A stretch of 64,000 bases of DNA from Sipunculus nudus (Eukaryota > Annelida > Sipuncula > Golfingiida > Sipunculidae): contig CM049306.1 in assembly GCA_026874595.1 (NCBI GenBank), positions 51,038,019-51,102,018 on the forward strand, in the 5' to 3' direction. The notes under the pieces were generated by a model. It made no database searches and was not told where the DNA came from. It saw nothing but the letters and a program-made list of their open reading frames with translations. Position numbers and translations under genes: made by a program. Below, piece after piece: positions 12,464 through 27,400 of the stretch (position 1 is its first letter; each line of letters begins with the position of its first letter).

Positions 12464-15400
12464 TATAGTATTTGTATAATGCCAATTCTCTGATGGTCGG
12501 ACTCACAGCGCAATTCACACACACACATACCCACATACAATTTCATGGAAATCTACTCCCTGTGCCTAACCCAGAAAAAAATTATACATATTAATTACCA
12601 AAAGCTTGCCGAAAGAGATACGTTTTTAACTTAGTTTTAAATGATACAAGAGTTGGAGATTTTCTAAGTGTAATGGGAAGTGTATTCCAAACTTTTGGGG
12701 CTATGAAACAGAAGGTACATTCACAGATTTTAATATTCAATTTGGTACTTTAAGAAGATTTCCGCCAGCCAAGCACAGCATACGCAAAGGCCAATGGGTA
12801 ATTTTTTCAGTCAAATATGATGGAAGTGAGTAATCAAAATGGCGGTAAACAAAAACAGCAATTTTGTATTGCGGTACTTGATGGAAAGCCAATGGAGCTG
12901 TTTCGCAGCGGGGTGACGTGGCCGGTCTTACGCTTCTTAAGAATGAGATGCGCAGCATTATTCTGGACCATCTATAGCTGCGAGACTTGCTCTGCAGGTA
13001 ACCCAGCAGGAACTGAATTATAGTAATCCAGGCGAGATATTCCATCTGAGCCTGAAATCAAAAGACTTGCTGGTGGATATCTGGCAAGTGCTTGTCAGAT
13101 CAGTGTTTTATGTTGACTGGTTTACCTGCATGGTGGTTTACTTTATGTAAATTAACAGTATATGGATATGTGACCTGCACATTTAATAAATCTTTAATAG
13201 TGGATACATGACTAAAGCTGAATTTATTACTTACATGGTAATATACCAATCTATCAAAATAAACCTAATTTTCCTAACTTTTGTGTCAGCAATTTAACAT
13301 TAATTAAGCTAATCTGAACAATTCATCTGGGTAATTAAATGTGAGCTGGCCTGTGTCATTTTTTGGCTTATACTTTCAACACTGAGTGTACACATGGGAA
13401 ATCAAAGGCCAAACAAATGGCAGAAAACACATTTTAGCAATGCTACCAGCAGAATACAGCCATGACTGCTGTTTTAAATGTCCATTTTTTTATTCTTTTT
13501 TCACAAGAGGTCATTTGTAATGACACAGGTGTTGGTAGTATTGCTAGGTTCATGCTCTAATAGTTGCTCAATATGCTATAGTCCGTCCCAGTACTCGTGT
13601 CCGCATGTTTTTCCAGAATAATTTTTTATACAAGTAAAGCAGTGTAAACCTTTCTTGTCCAATGGTTGCAGGAGCTATTCCGCCGACTACCTGCATAAAA
13701 AGTAATACCTTACCTTGCCTTGATTTTATATGAGACAAATAATCCAAAATATGACAAAAAATGCTACAGCGTTTACGACTTATTCCATACCTAAGAACTG
13801 ATAATAAACAAGCCAGTCAAACTTATGACGTCAGTCAATTGATGGTGACGTGCGACCGATCACAGTGACGTCTTTGTGACGTCACTGTTGTCTAACAAAC
13901 ACCAAACGCAGCCATAGACATGGAAAGTGTGACATGGAGGAATGTACTGTCTAGCAGTGCCGGGAAGACGCCATTCACGGTATTTCAGCAAAAATAACGC
14001 AAAAGAGTCGCAAAGTAAATACGTTTTTCATGATATATAAAAACTTTACACAAAATCGGCGGAATATCTGTATATCTGCTTCAGGCCAAAGGGCATTTTT
14101 AAAGAATATTTTAAAAATAATTATCACGAAAAAACATGCGGACACGGGTACTGGGACGGACTATAAACTCATGATATGAAATGGCTGAAATGAAAATGAA
14201 AATCACCCTGGTGATATGAAGGTTCACTCAGTTACTGAATGAAAATAAGGAACTTATATGGCATCAAGATGCAGGATAATTTATTATTCTGATGAGTAAA
14301 TCAGAAAACTGGGTTGCATTTTCATGAAGTTAACCTTCCATATAATCACAAAATAAACACAAGTGTTCCACTTCATGCACTACAATATCAACAAACTTCA
14401 CAAAAGATAGATATAGAGCTCAGGAGTATCTCTCTTTGTTTACTCAAAGGCCGCTGAATGACCACAGGAGCCCCCTTATAACTAACTGAACATTTTCTCT
14501 TCCCATGAGCACACATGGTGAAGCCCATCATTCTTTTCTGATGGAGGGAGAAGTAGATTACATCCTTCAGGATGATGACTGAAGTCTGTTGTTACCCTCA
14601 TACACCATGTGGAGTTTTATTATTTTTTTTTTTTGGGGGGGGGGGGGGGGTCTTCAGTATGCATTATTATTATTGCTCAGCTTGTAAAATCTATAAATCA
14701 CAAATGCCTCTTGGTGTAGAACTACTACCACAGAGATTTATTCATTAGTAAAACACCACAGCCTTTGGATTTAATGAAATTTCTAGTTAAGCACACAGGG
14801 TTAGCAGTCTTGACTGTCATGGAATTGGTCATGTGACGCACAGTATATACCAGCAAGCATCACAGCTGGCTTGTTTACAGAATAGCTTGAATTCACCTCC
14901 CTTCCCTCTTGTGCTACCCTTTTATTAAAAAAAAATTTATTTCCCTTATTCTGGACGTTGCTGATGGAGACTTTGTACCCAACCTTCAGTGCTCATGCAT
15001 TTCAGTTTAACAGTGTCATAATTCATTATAGTCTCTTTTCTGTAGGTTCTCTGTATTCTGGTCTATATACTCCTCATATCCTACAATGATCTGATATATT
15101 GCATAAGCCAAGTTAATAAGGGATATGTAACCTTTTTGCTGTCATTTCAGACACACTTGTATATGTTAGTGATGTTTGCAGGTGGCATAGATGTCTGTTC
15201 ATGTTTCTACAATTTTGTCATATTAAAATGACATTTAATCATCTGTACTGTGTTGATGGTGTTTGCTGCATACATAAACACTTATTCTGTCAACATAAGA
15301 TGTTAACAAATAATAGTCTTGCCACAGTCTGATCCACCTGTAGGTGCCCATTGAAATTTGGCGATTATCCTCTTAAACTTAAACATTATCACACAATATG

Positions 15401-18400
15401 ACATTAAAGATGAAGCGGAGCCAACGGCCTAATATGAGGTATAAAACTTCATAACAAAATCCAACATTTATATTTTGTTCTTCTAAAACTTGTAGCAAAG
15501 TGACACGGCTTCTGTCATAGGTTGAAAGCCTCACTGTAATAATTACATTTTTTATTATATTTATAAGACTAAACAACCAATTAGGAGCTTTAAAGTGTAG
15601 TTGTTTAAGCATGTGACCAATGACCTTGACCTTTCTAAAAAGAGTTGATATGATGTAAAAAATAGACTGTATACTGATTATTTCAAAGGGCACCCTCTTG
15701 TGGAACATACTATAATAACACTGTACCAGTCTCTCTGCTGATAACCGCCAATTAAAATGTATACAAATCAGACAGCACAGACTTAAAATAACAGATTTAT
15801 TTAATTTGTATATGGTTTTGTCCAATGGTAAATACATTTTTCATTAGAAGTGGATATCTCAGATGACATCAGGAAATACATGATAAACAGTACTGTAATG
15901 TAAAATCTACAGAACTACAGTTACCGGTAACATGATTTGCATGCTGTTTCATCCAATAGCATATATTTCATAATAAGAAGATAGCCCATGTGATTACAGT
16001 ACAGAAAATAGTTTGCAAACAAACAGAAGGGAAAATGATAATTCCAGCTTCCAGTTTATGGAAATAAGAGTGATAGTGATCACACTTCACAAATGTTACT
16101 TAGCTGGTACTATTCTTAAATAAAAGCTGTATAAAGCTAGCATTCTCTGTATATGCAATATGTATGCATATGCAGTACATAGACATGTGCAGCTAGTGAA
16201 TTGATGCCTATGATTCTATTAACACATATGCATATATATGGTATGTATGCAGCAAAACTAGGGATACAGCAAAGGGCCGCAGAATTAGAGAAGTCATCTC
16301 TCAGAGGAATATGCTATCACTGACGTCAAAATGTGGAAATCCCTAATCCTTTTACCATGCATATAGTACAGGGATCTATATGGATATTTTCATATGTCAA
16401 ATATGGAATCCCTTCAAGATGATATAATGTGGCACACCCATACACACTGCACATACATATATTGAATGCCACCTTAATGCTGAAATAAATGTGTCTGACA
16501 ACAGTGCTGGAATAGGCTGTGTTAGGCTGATGGCTTCACAAATCACTTGATGTCAAAATGTACAAATCCCAAGTCTATTACCATGCATATACTACAGGGA
16601 GCTATACAGATATATGTGTATGTACTGCATATGCAAATATGGAATCACTCCAAGAGTGGCCCAGGGAATAAGCTCACCAAAGTGTGACTCCTGGGATAAT
16701 TAAGCTTTGTTCTGATAGCAGAACGCTCTAAAGAGGGGGTGTGTTACAGGGTGACATAAAAGCTGACCAAACTGTCTCGCTGGTGAAGCATGCTTTTCTA
16801 GCGAAGCAGTTGGTACGCCGGACTTGTGCACCACCCACATGGGTTCGAATCCAGGATTGGCCCAGTATTTTCCCTGAACAATTTGTCTTTGTAACAATTT
16901 ATACAGGGAGCTATACAGATACATATATGTATGTACTGCATATGCAAATATGGAATCACTCCATGATAATTAAATGTGGCTGATTCCCAGCTGCATACGC
17001 ATACACACCCTATACACATTTATAGAATGCCACTCTAATGCTGAAATTAATGTGTCTGACAACAGTATTGGAACAGGGCATACTGTGTTTCCTTTTTTGT
17101 TCGCGAGGGTTTTAATTTCGCGATATTCGCGAATGCGAAATAATCGCGAAAATAAAACCCTCAAAAATTATTGGCCAATTGAGTGTCCTTTTGTTTAGTG
17201 TAACCAATTCTTGTACGTGAATAGGTCATAACAGCGAGAAATTTTAAAATAAACAAAATCCAAGCAGGTATCTGGAAAAGTTCTCTGAAATTTGAACCAC
17301 CTGTGCTGCATGTGTGTCCGGGCCCATCGTTATATGAGTAGAATATTACAAACTCATGACTTATTCTCATTTTTAAAACTCACAGGTATGGCTTTACCAA
17401 AGATTTTACATAGGTTTTCATGAGATCGCAAAAATGAAACCCCCGCGAAATATTCTAAATGGAGAAATCGCGAAATTTCAGACTCGCGAATATGAAGCCA
17501 ACCACAGTATTAGGCTGATGGCTTCACAAATTACTGTCACAGTGGCTAATGTATTTTAAGAAAGTAAATTTTAACAAATATTTATATGATTGGTAATGTA
17601 TATATGTTTTTAAACTTAGGCTGGAGAATAAACCCTAACAGAAATATATGATTTACTTAATGTAATTTACTTTGTAACAGGCAGTGTTCATATTCTGCAT
17701 AAGAATTCTGTAGCAGCAGAGAGCACAATATTATAAATCTGTCCAACAGCTCAAACAATGAAGTCTTTGTCAATTGCTTTAGGTTTCCATATCTTCCCAA
17801 GATATGTCAGTCATAAACATTTTTTAATAATAGGATACAGTAGAGCTGTAGTGGTACATTATTTGACAATACTATATGTATCAGATACAAAAATATCGAG
17901 ATATGTCACTGACAATATGATACATGATAAGATACATGTGAAGTAGTATCAGAGCTCTTATTCCAAGTTACAAATTGCTCTATTTTGTTCAAGTCTGCCA
18001 TGTCTTAGCCTCCATGCTTCATATATATTTAAATAACCATTGCGGCCTTTTGAAACTGGAGTCTATGACCAGCATACTTGCTGTCAGAGTTTTGTTATAT
18101 CCTTCAGCGAGGAACGCTCTTTAGGAGGTCTAAGGCCAAAGAGGATGCAAATATTTTTGTCATTTCTAACAAGGCCTCATGTCCTACAGGTATGCAGTCA
18201 CTTGATATAAACCAGACCAATTGTCGGAGTTATTAGTATACTTTCTAACAACACCCCACACAAGCGAGAAAAATCCTTTTTAACTCAGTAAATTGATAAA
18301 TTCCTCCACATGTTTGTTGAATTTCTGACTGCATAAGTACAAGCATGGCTCACACAGGTTTTTGGATGCAGTCAACTTGCACGTGATACAGGAAATGATT

Positions 18401-21400
18401 CGTTGCCATAAAGACAGAGTTTCAGTTTGGGTTGTAAGTTCACATGTATTCTTTTGTGTAAATTCATCATATGTAGCCTAATGTTAAGATTATAGGCTGT
18501 ATACTACGATATGGATCCAACATGATGTAACACCACTGCGATGGATTCCTCAGTATGGCTTGTATCATGACTCAAGTTAGGCTTACCAGCCAAATATAAT
18601 TGCCTACTCAGTCGTGTTTTCAAAGCTCGAATAATGAATGAGCCACTTCAACTGGTTTGATCTGGCAAGGTTTAGCCAATCAGATGCTGATTAACTGATA
18701 TCTCGCCAGTTATGATTTGCTTTACATATGCTAGGGCACTGACTATAACTTGATTACTGACAGGTCAGGAAGGGCCCCGCAAAAGGAACAAAGACTTCCA
18801 GTGTGGGCTGAGCAATGCTTGAAAAAATAAAATAAAGGACCTGATTACATTCAGACACAGAGGGAACTGGCCCAAAACAGTATTTAAACATCTGAACAAA
18901 GATATGAAGGTCAGTGATAGTTGTGTATGAAGGTGTAACAGTGGAGCATCCCAAGCAACATGCAGAGGCATAATTACATCTGATGTATTAAACCTGGTCA
19001 GCATATTATTATTAAACAGTAGACCTTGACCTTTAAACTTGTGATTTCGAATTCAATATGGTTCTTCTCCTATTGTTAGGTAATCAAAAAATGAAAGATT
19101 TTGGATGAAACATTAACAATGCCTTCATAATCTTTTTAAAGATGTGGATCCTGTGACCTTCACCTGTGACCCTGTGACCCCTAAATCAAATTGGTCCTTA
19201 CATTCGTGGTGGGCTATTAATAAGTCAAGTTTGAACTCCAAATGTAACACAAAATTGGAGATATCTTCCAGAAATGAATTTGTGGACAGATGGCTCCTGT
19301 GACCTTGACCTTTGACCATGTGACCAAATCTTCCCCTATCAGGAGGTGAGCTATATGTGGCAGACGGATGGTCTAGGATGAGAATTTGGCTAAAAATACA
19401 TCTGCAAACTTTTTAAAGATGTGGTCCTGTGACTTCAACCTTTGATCTCAGGACCCCTAAATCAATAGGGTTCTTGTTTTAGTGGTGGGCCACATAAAAG
19501 TAAAGTTTGAAATCCAAATGTAAATTCCAAACTGGAGTTATAATCTGGAAACGAATATGTTGAGATTGCTAGTCGGATGTCAGACCTTCTGTTTGATGGT
19601 CATATATTGTCAACATATATATATGATACAGGGAAATATGATGATTTTAATACAATATTTGAAGGTATATATACCTTTTGCAATAATGTGAGTTATCTCA
19701 TACTATTAGTTCATTTTGGCTGAATACTGGTACAATAATTGTTCCAGCAATACAATCCTGGTACACACATTTACCAACTCCAATTCACCTGCTTTATACG
19801 TTGTTATGGTTCTTTGTGTGTGTAAACACAGTCCACTAGTGTATGTTTACCTCAACAAAATGTGAACATAAGTCTAATATTGTGCAAAAACAATTACTCC
19901 AAAACCAGGAAAGGAAACATGAAAGAAGAACAAGTGACCCATGGGTCATGACGCTCAGCCAACTGACATGTTGATAATATGTCCTTGCACAGACAACAAA
20001 TTAAGATAGGTGGCATCATTGTTCATGCATATTAGCTTAATTTCATCAAGAGCCATAAGCACAACAAATTTGATGACAATCCAACCAGCCTTACACGAGG
20101 AATCTGGCAATTTGTGTGTATTCTGCATTGTTTCTGGGGTGCTCAAACATACCCCAAAACTCTAAGAATACAGGCTTCTGTGACCCAATTTCAGGTTTCT
20201 GGGGAGAACTTTTGAGGAACTCTCAAGATGTCAAGTTAGAAGATTCTGGGCCCCATGGTTATTATTTGTGCCCTACTTTGGTAATGAATTTTCAATTATT
20301 CTGAGGGGTGCTTATAAGCCCCATAGCTCAGAAAATATGGGTAACAGAGACCTTAATTCATGTTTCCAAGGAGACTTTTCACAGATCTCCCTGGATGTCA
20401 TGTTTGAAGATTCTAGGCCCATGTTTACAATTTGAGCCCTGTTAAGGGACGACCACACATTTGAAGGTCTCATAAATAGAGAAATAAATTGTGTTAAAAT
20501 TTTAAAAAAAATTAGGATGGCTGGATGGACAACGGACAAAGGGTGATCGCTATAGCTCAGATGACTTACAGTCAGCTGAGCTAAAAATCAGGATTTATGA
20601 AGTGTCCCGGTATGGCCACAATGTGGTGTACATGAAATATTTGTTTTGCGCCACTGCTCCCAGTACAAGCTTATTTCTAATTGTGCACAGGAGTGAGCAA
20701 GCAGTTTTAGAAAAACAAAACTGGCAGATACCTTTATATTTTTAAGAGGAAACACTATATTTCAATTTTTAATATATTAAATTTAGGAGAACAGGTGACT
20801 TTGACTTTGTATCACAATGTTTTGGTACACTAGTGAATAATTACAGAACTAGGAAACAGATGTAAAATATCATGTCTGGCCCTCAGTGACCACTGGTCAG
20901 TACTCACCATATTCACCAAAGACAAGTGTGTAGTAGCCCTTCTTGACCACTACCAGTTGTATAAGCTTGAGTCCCACATATATAACCAGCAGTCCCAAAG
21001 TTGAGTCCAGCAGAAAACTGATCACATACCTACAAACAGACAAACAGCTGATTAACAACTCAGCATACACAATCAGCAAGATTTTCAGGACTTTCAAGGA
21101 CAATATACCCCCCCGTACATCTGCTTTTTATGGACCAGCCTCCATATTTGAAATTTAAAATTTCTGAGGAAAAAAGTGTTAATGCAGATGATTGTCTCTT
21201 CTTTCTTGCTGCTGAATTGACCTCACCACCACGGCACATATGCGACGCCCTTTTCACCTGATTATGATAATGAGACCTCAAACAGGTTTTCCATGCCCAT
21301 GGTAGCGAGAGCTCTTTACAACACAATAGTGACATCACAAAAGTTGATGACGTAAGATGTTGCATTGATGACGTTATCAACTGGAATCGCTATATATGTC

Positions 21401-24400
21401 TGTTTTCAAGTGTTGAGTATATCGCAGTCATTGTGAACAGTTTTGCTATATTTTGTATTATTTGTCTCATGCAAATTACGTGCCAGGTAAGACATTGTCA
21501 TTCACTTTGTAGTCGAAGGAATGGCTCCTGCAACCTTTGGCCTAGACTTTTTATACTGTTCCCTTTGTATAAATAAATATCCCAGAAAACATACCTCTAG
21601 GGTACCGATACAGACTACACGTTCCATTTGGGAGCGGTCTAAACAATTATGCAAATTTTGTTATTTTTAGGCAACTGATGGTTTACAGTAATATTGGCGA
21701 CCTGATTGGCTGCATGGTAATAGTTATGCTCAAGATTATTCAATAAATGAATATGCTATTAAGGTCATGTAAAATTCATGGTGAGGTCAATAAACGGACT
21801 TAACTGAGATCACATGACAAGACTTCTGTGACTGGGAAGGTAGATAAAGAAAAACAATATGGATCAAGACTACATCATAATCCTATAATTAATAAATAAT
21901 AATAAAGTACAAATTTTTTTCAGTTCAAATAACATTATTCAGTATTCACCAGCAATAAAATTGACAGACAAAAATGCAAGAACACAAAATTTAAGGACAT
22001 TTATAAACATCTGGTTATTTTTCTAAAATTTACGGATATTAATATACTTAAATGCTGTCATTTTGAATTCTTGGACTTTCATGGTTTCTAAGGACCCATA
22101 CAAACCCTGTTACAACAGCGAGCACAATTCCTTGCCCTTGCTGAATTTCCATGCTCTGACCACTGACTTCAGTGTATTCTCAGTGGTTAAACTTTTTTCT
22201 GTTTTTTTTTATCAGAAAATAAGGAAAGCATTTCTGATATACACTAGCATACTTAAAGAGAACAAATTCTCTTATAAAACTGGGTCAATTTTTTTAAACA
22301 GTTATCTGTCATTATTACCAAGTGTTTATTATTCTTAAACTGACAAAGATGTCACAAGCAATGTATGGCATTATAAGCAAAATATTATCTTCACAAAAGT
22401 TAACTGGAATTTGACAGCGATGTATGATGTGAAGACAATGTTAACTTGTGCAATGAATACAGTCAGTGTGTGCAGTAGGGCTATAATGAACATCTGAACC
22501 CCCCAAGATTTCATGCAGAAGTATTTGCCTACAGTAATATTGCCTGTTCACAAATCATATGAGACACCTTTTTCAAGCTAACAGACATAAAATTGCAAAA
22601 GAATGAGTCAAATATGTTTTTATTAGACTGAACTTTATGTGATATTTGGTATCAAGTAATTTGCTGAATTTCCTCACTGGTACTAGATAAAAGCCAGTGG
22701 TCCCAAAGTACAAGGTTTATTACACATGATATATTTGTACTGAGCCAAATTTAACACAAAATATTCAGTAAACCCATTAATCAACATGCAGCAGGGCTAT
22801 TCAGTTATTTCTTATTGTATATTATGTAGGATTTGCAAACTCATATGCCTATTGAGTTGATACACAGCTCCAATCTACTGCATTGTTGAGGCTTTTTTTT
22901 TTAAATCTGGGAATAATGAAGATAAATGTGCCCAAGAGCATTGAAACACAATTAAACTTTCCTTGATCTCTTTATATATGTAAAAAACATACAATATAAA
23001 TTATATATGTAAACATACAAAGGAATTCACTGTTATTTTTTATTCAAATCTTTTTATGTGCATCTGATCCCCTAGCTAACGCACACAGTATTTGGGTTTG
23101 CACTAGTACATTGGTAGAGTAACAGTCTACATATAAATGTATTACTGCAAGTGATGTTAGATGTGTACTAAAATATATATAATGAAAATCCCTAGATGAC
23201 AAATGTATAATGTCAATGTACCTTCATATTACATGTGTTACTTTAATTTTTATAAGTCTATTGAAATCTGAGTGTATGACTAATAAATGTTGCCGATGAC
23301 GAAAAAACTTGTTAACTTGCATAACTGGGAAACTGGTTTAACGGTCCAAATGACCGAAATTGCAAGTAAAAGGGCTTTGCGACTCGAAGTAAGGGTCGTT
23401 CACAAGGATCGAGTTCGGTTCTCGAATGGCATGGCTGGATCTTCGCTGCTGGGATCGGTAGAGGGAATGAGGGTTGCTTTGGGCTTTGTGGCTGTGGGTG
23501 CTGTAGCTTTCTAACAAGGACTTCAACCCAGGAGAGAAGATGGCGCCCTCTACGGCTCCTTGCTTGGCTTGGCGTGGCACTGCGACTGTTGGCTCAGAGA
23601 ACATGCTTAAGGCAGGGCACAGGGCTGAGGTCTTGACCGCAGCAACCTGTAGCTGCTTGATGAGCGTATACTTCTTTTGGTTGGACTAATAAATGTGTGT
23701 ACAACAGAAAATAAGTGTTGGTTTTCTTTAAATGTTGGATGATACTTTCCTTTTAAAATTAGATTTATTAAGTCTGTGTTATTCAAGATATTTAAGCACA
23801 CATGATTTATTTCCCCATTGTTCCTGCGTTCCAAAGACACCCCTGCACCCCCTTAGTTTACGATTTATCTTTGAGTCATTATACAGTCTGGACACTGTTT
23901 TATGATTTATGATTTCACGTGAGTTGAAAAGGAAATACAATACAAACATATAACAAAGGTCTGACAGAGAAAAGGAACAAATACATCTTTTCTTTCAAAC
24001 TTGAATTTGTTACTTTAGACAACAATTGAATCAATTTTATCTTAATAATTAGAAAAAAAGATAGAGAGAATAGAGCACAAAATTGTTGAGTCACTGTAAT
24101 ATTAAAAGTAAAAACATATGAAAAAAAGAGGGTACATTTGCCACAAAACAGAATTTTAAAGGCTTCAGGGCTTTTCCCTTTATAATTTTTTTATCATTTT
24201 TAGAGATCATATCATACAATGAGTTTGTTAAAAGTACTGCAGCCTTAAGGAAGCAAAGCTATCTGAACAGACTGACTCACAAAGACTGAAAAAAGAGAGC
24301 TTCTTATAATATTCATGTTAAAAAGTAAACTTGGTATTTTTTATATATGATATTTATTAAGAATGTACAACTTACTATAGTAGAAAGTATGTGTCAAAGT

Positions 24401-27400
24401 AAACTTTGCACCTTGCACTAATCTGTGATAATGGTCATGATCAGTTGTTGTACAGGGAATCACTAGCCTTCATTAAGTTTGACTAATTAACAGATCACTC
24501 AAATTGCCTGTTAGTTAAAATTACTCAGCCTGATGGCTGGTTTAAATGACCCTACAAAATATCTTAAACCCGGTAAATCATATTCCCTGATAATGTATAG
24601 TTAGGCCACACCATAAATAGTGTTATAAGGAATGGCAAATCCATATTCTTCATGCATAATTTTTGTGTATGAGCACAAAGCTCTGGGTATCAATGTTGCC
24701 AATTGCTGCCCATGGTGCATGGGCATAACATAAACCAGTCAATATAGGGGGGAATGGGGGGTATATATCTCCCTAACATAGTATCCGCATAACTTCGTTT
24801 TGGTGGATACAATTATAGACTTTGGTGCTATTTATGAATTTACTATGACTTATGGCTTAGAATTAACTTATACTGTAAACATAGTACCTTATTTTCTAAA
24901 ACCTTATACTTACTTATACTTAATTACCTAATTAATCTAAAATTTAGATAATCTTTTGCAATGAAACAGATCATGGTAAAAAAAAGTGGTTTAGTTTACA
25001 AAAACATTGATCTTAGTAATGTAGATTCTCAGTACACAAGCCGCTGAGCAACTTCAAAAGGAATTGACTTATAATTTATATTTAAAATTATAATTTTTAG
25101 GTACTGGTAACATATGCTGTAGGAAGAACTTCATATCTCTTAAGTTTCCTGATTGAAAATGATATGTAATACTTTATCCATAAAATAAGAAGAAGATTTA
25201 AATGTGAGGACTGCTTGATTTTGCTTTGGTTTAACCAGGATCATTTTCATGGAAAACAAACATGTAAAGTGTAACCAAAAGATCACTAGTTACATAGCTG
25301 ATAAATCAGAAAGTCAGTCATCTTAAAATTAACCCACTGTGAATTTTTTACAGTTTAGATTGTTTAAATTATTGTAACACAATTCCAAATTTGGGGCAGA
25401 TCCAAGATTTGGGGGAGAAGATTACTGTTTCACCGAGGGATTAAAGCCCTCTATAAGTCCACAACTCACTGAAGGGAAAAAAAAGGGGGGGGGGATGTTT
25501 TGCCTTTAAAATTTTGGAAAAACTCCAGTAACACAAGTAATTTGTCTCATTTAGAGAGGATTTTAAACCCGTTACTCCATCACCCCAATCCCCAGGATTC
25601 ATCCCCATATATATCTAGTGTGTGGGTGTTATCATTGTTATCTTGACCACTTCCCCCACTCAGTACACACTGCACCTCAAAATACATGAAATAGAGTGGA
25701 GTACACAAGTCTGTGTGTGATTTATGTAATATGGGCCTATTAGCATTTTTTTGGTGGCAACAACATTCCTTGTACAGTTATATGGATCCTTTTGTTCAGA
25801 GATAGTTGTACTAGTTATACTTTATCACCTCTCTCTTTGAGCTGTATCAATCTGCACCTAGTGACTCCAGCTGAGTAGGTGTGTGACAGATTAATTATCA
25901 TATATACTTTTCCTGATACATATGAACATCAAATCAATCTCAAAACCATGACTAAGTTGACACCTTGAGTGTATTTGAAGTACCCTTTGTATGACCAGAA
26001 ACAATTTAAGGAGGTTAAGTTAGTAAAAACTTAGGCCATACAAAATAAATTTATTGTTCTATCGATTTGCCACTGCCACTTTCTTTGTGCATCAAAATAT
26101 TTTTATCAAATTCAATCCTGATCCTTGTAAATTTTTGTGACTTGTGCTATAGCACAAATTCTCTAAAAAAAGGCATGAAAAATATACTAAATTTTGTTTT
26201 GATTAAATACACCATATCAAGAACTGGAGTAAATTTTTGCATTCTCTAGGCTAGCTGACAAAATTTCACACATACATGTCTCAACCATATAAAAAAAAGT
26301 GCAAACTAGCACCAGATTTTTTAGAGCCAAGAATCTGTAGAACAATATTTTTGTTTGTGTTCGTGCCTGGGCTTGTTATATTTTCTGAATACAGATTGGC
26401 TGGTACTTCAAAAATAGGCAAAAGAAAGTAACTGAAGATTCAGTGTGTCACATGTCTGAGCAGATTTAACTATGCATGTGGTTATGAGAGGTTCCATAGG
26501 GTTAGCTGATGAGAATGAGGGGCAAGAGAAGGAAATTGTGAAATTTAGTGTAATTACTATAGAAAACATACCATGTGCATGGATCACCAGTGAACAAATC
26601 TGCGAGGAAAACATTGGCAAAATGGATAACTGCAGCACCAATCCCTTGCTTCGAGGTATCAAAGAACCTGCAATGAACAGATACAAGCAAACCTTATCAC
26701 ATGTTGTCACTGAAATAGTATGTAACTTAAAACTTGATGTATTGGTATGGCTAACCACGGAATCTGATTAAGCCTTACCCCATCTAAGCATATATACACA
26801 ATGAACATCCAATGAATAAAGGTAAATCATAACATCCAACATCTGTTGCCTTAATGAGGTTTGTGTTAGTAATTATCTTTCACTTACACTCTCTAAAACA
26901 GCTTGTCTTCCGGCATAGTTTAGCTAGGACTTGGATATATTGTATCTTTTCCTAAACTTCAATTATTCATCAAACAGTAGTTACTGACAGCATATATTTG
27001 TCCTGTTGACTTCTTTAAAGTCAGATTTCATCATCATCATTATCAGAAGGTAGCCTACTGGTTTCAGACAGCTGATTCGTATGCAGGGGCGGATCCAGGA
27101 TTTTGGAAAGGGGAGGGTCACATCTAGGAAGACTGAAAGCAAACCTAAAAAAGACCCTCTGGTCTGTGAAAGAGGGGGTCAAGGTCGCAAAATTTAGTTT
27201 GAAACCCCCCCTTAAAAAGCTTGTTTTGGCTCCAAAAGGGGAAGGGGGAGGGGGGGGGGGGGTTAGGACCCCCTTGACCTCCCCTGGATCTGCCACTGGT
27301 ATGCATTTGACATTTCAGTTGTACATAGAGTTTTCACAGGATAGAGAAAATTATGATAAATTTCAGTCATATCATAATGTTATTTTCATTTCAGATTATT

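Larger units (their letters stand above)
16367..17560. repeat. three tandem degenerate copies of an intron segment, two interrupted by insertions
   Basis: The phrases ACAGGGAGCTATACAGAT, CTGCATATGCAAATATGG, GAATGCCAC and GTGTCTGACAACAGT recur from about 16367, 16593 and 16902. The second copy is split by a SINE-like insert (about 16660-16905) and the third by the TA-flanked element at 17083-17507. The text on either side of each insert continues the other copies. Confidence 0.7.

Noticed and set aside
12817-13023. 68-residue plus-strand frame
   Set aside because: It is antisense to the degenerate LINE reverse-transcriptase fragment, whose minus-strand reading has clear family motifs.
15379-15837. 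152-residue minus-strand frame, the longest in the window
   Set aside because: Lies within intron 5, with AT-biased composition (many Ile, Leu, Tyr, Phe), no recognised family and no exon-like boundaries.
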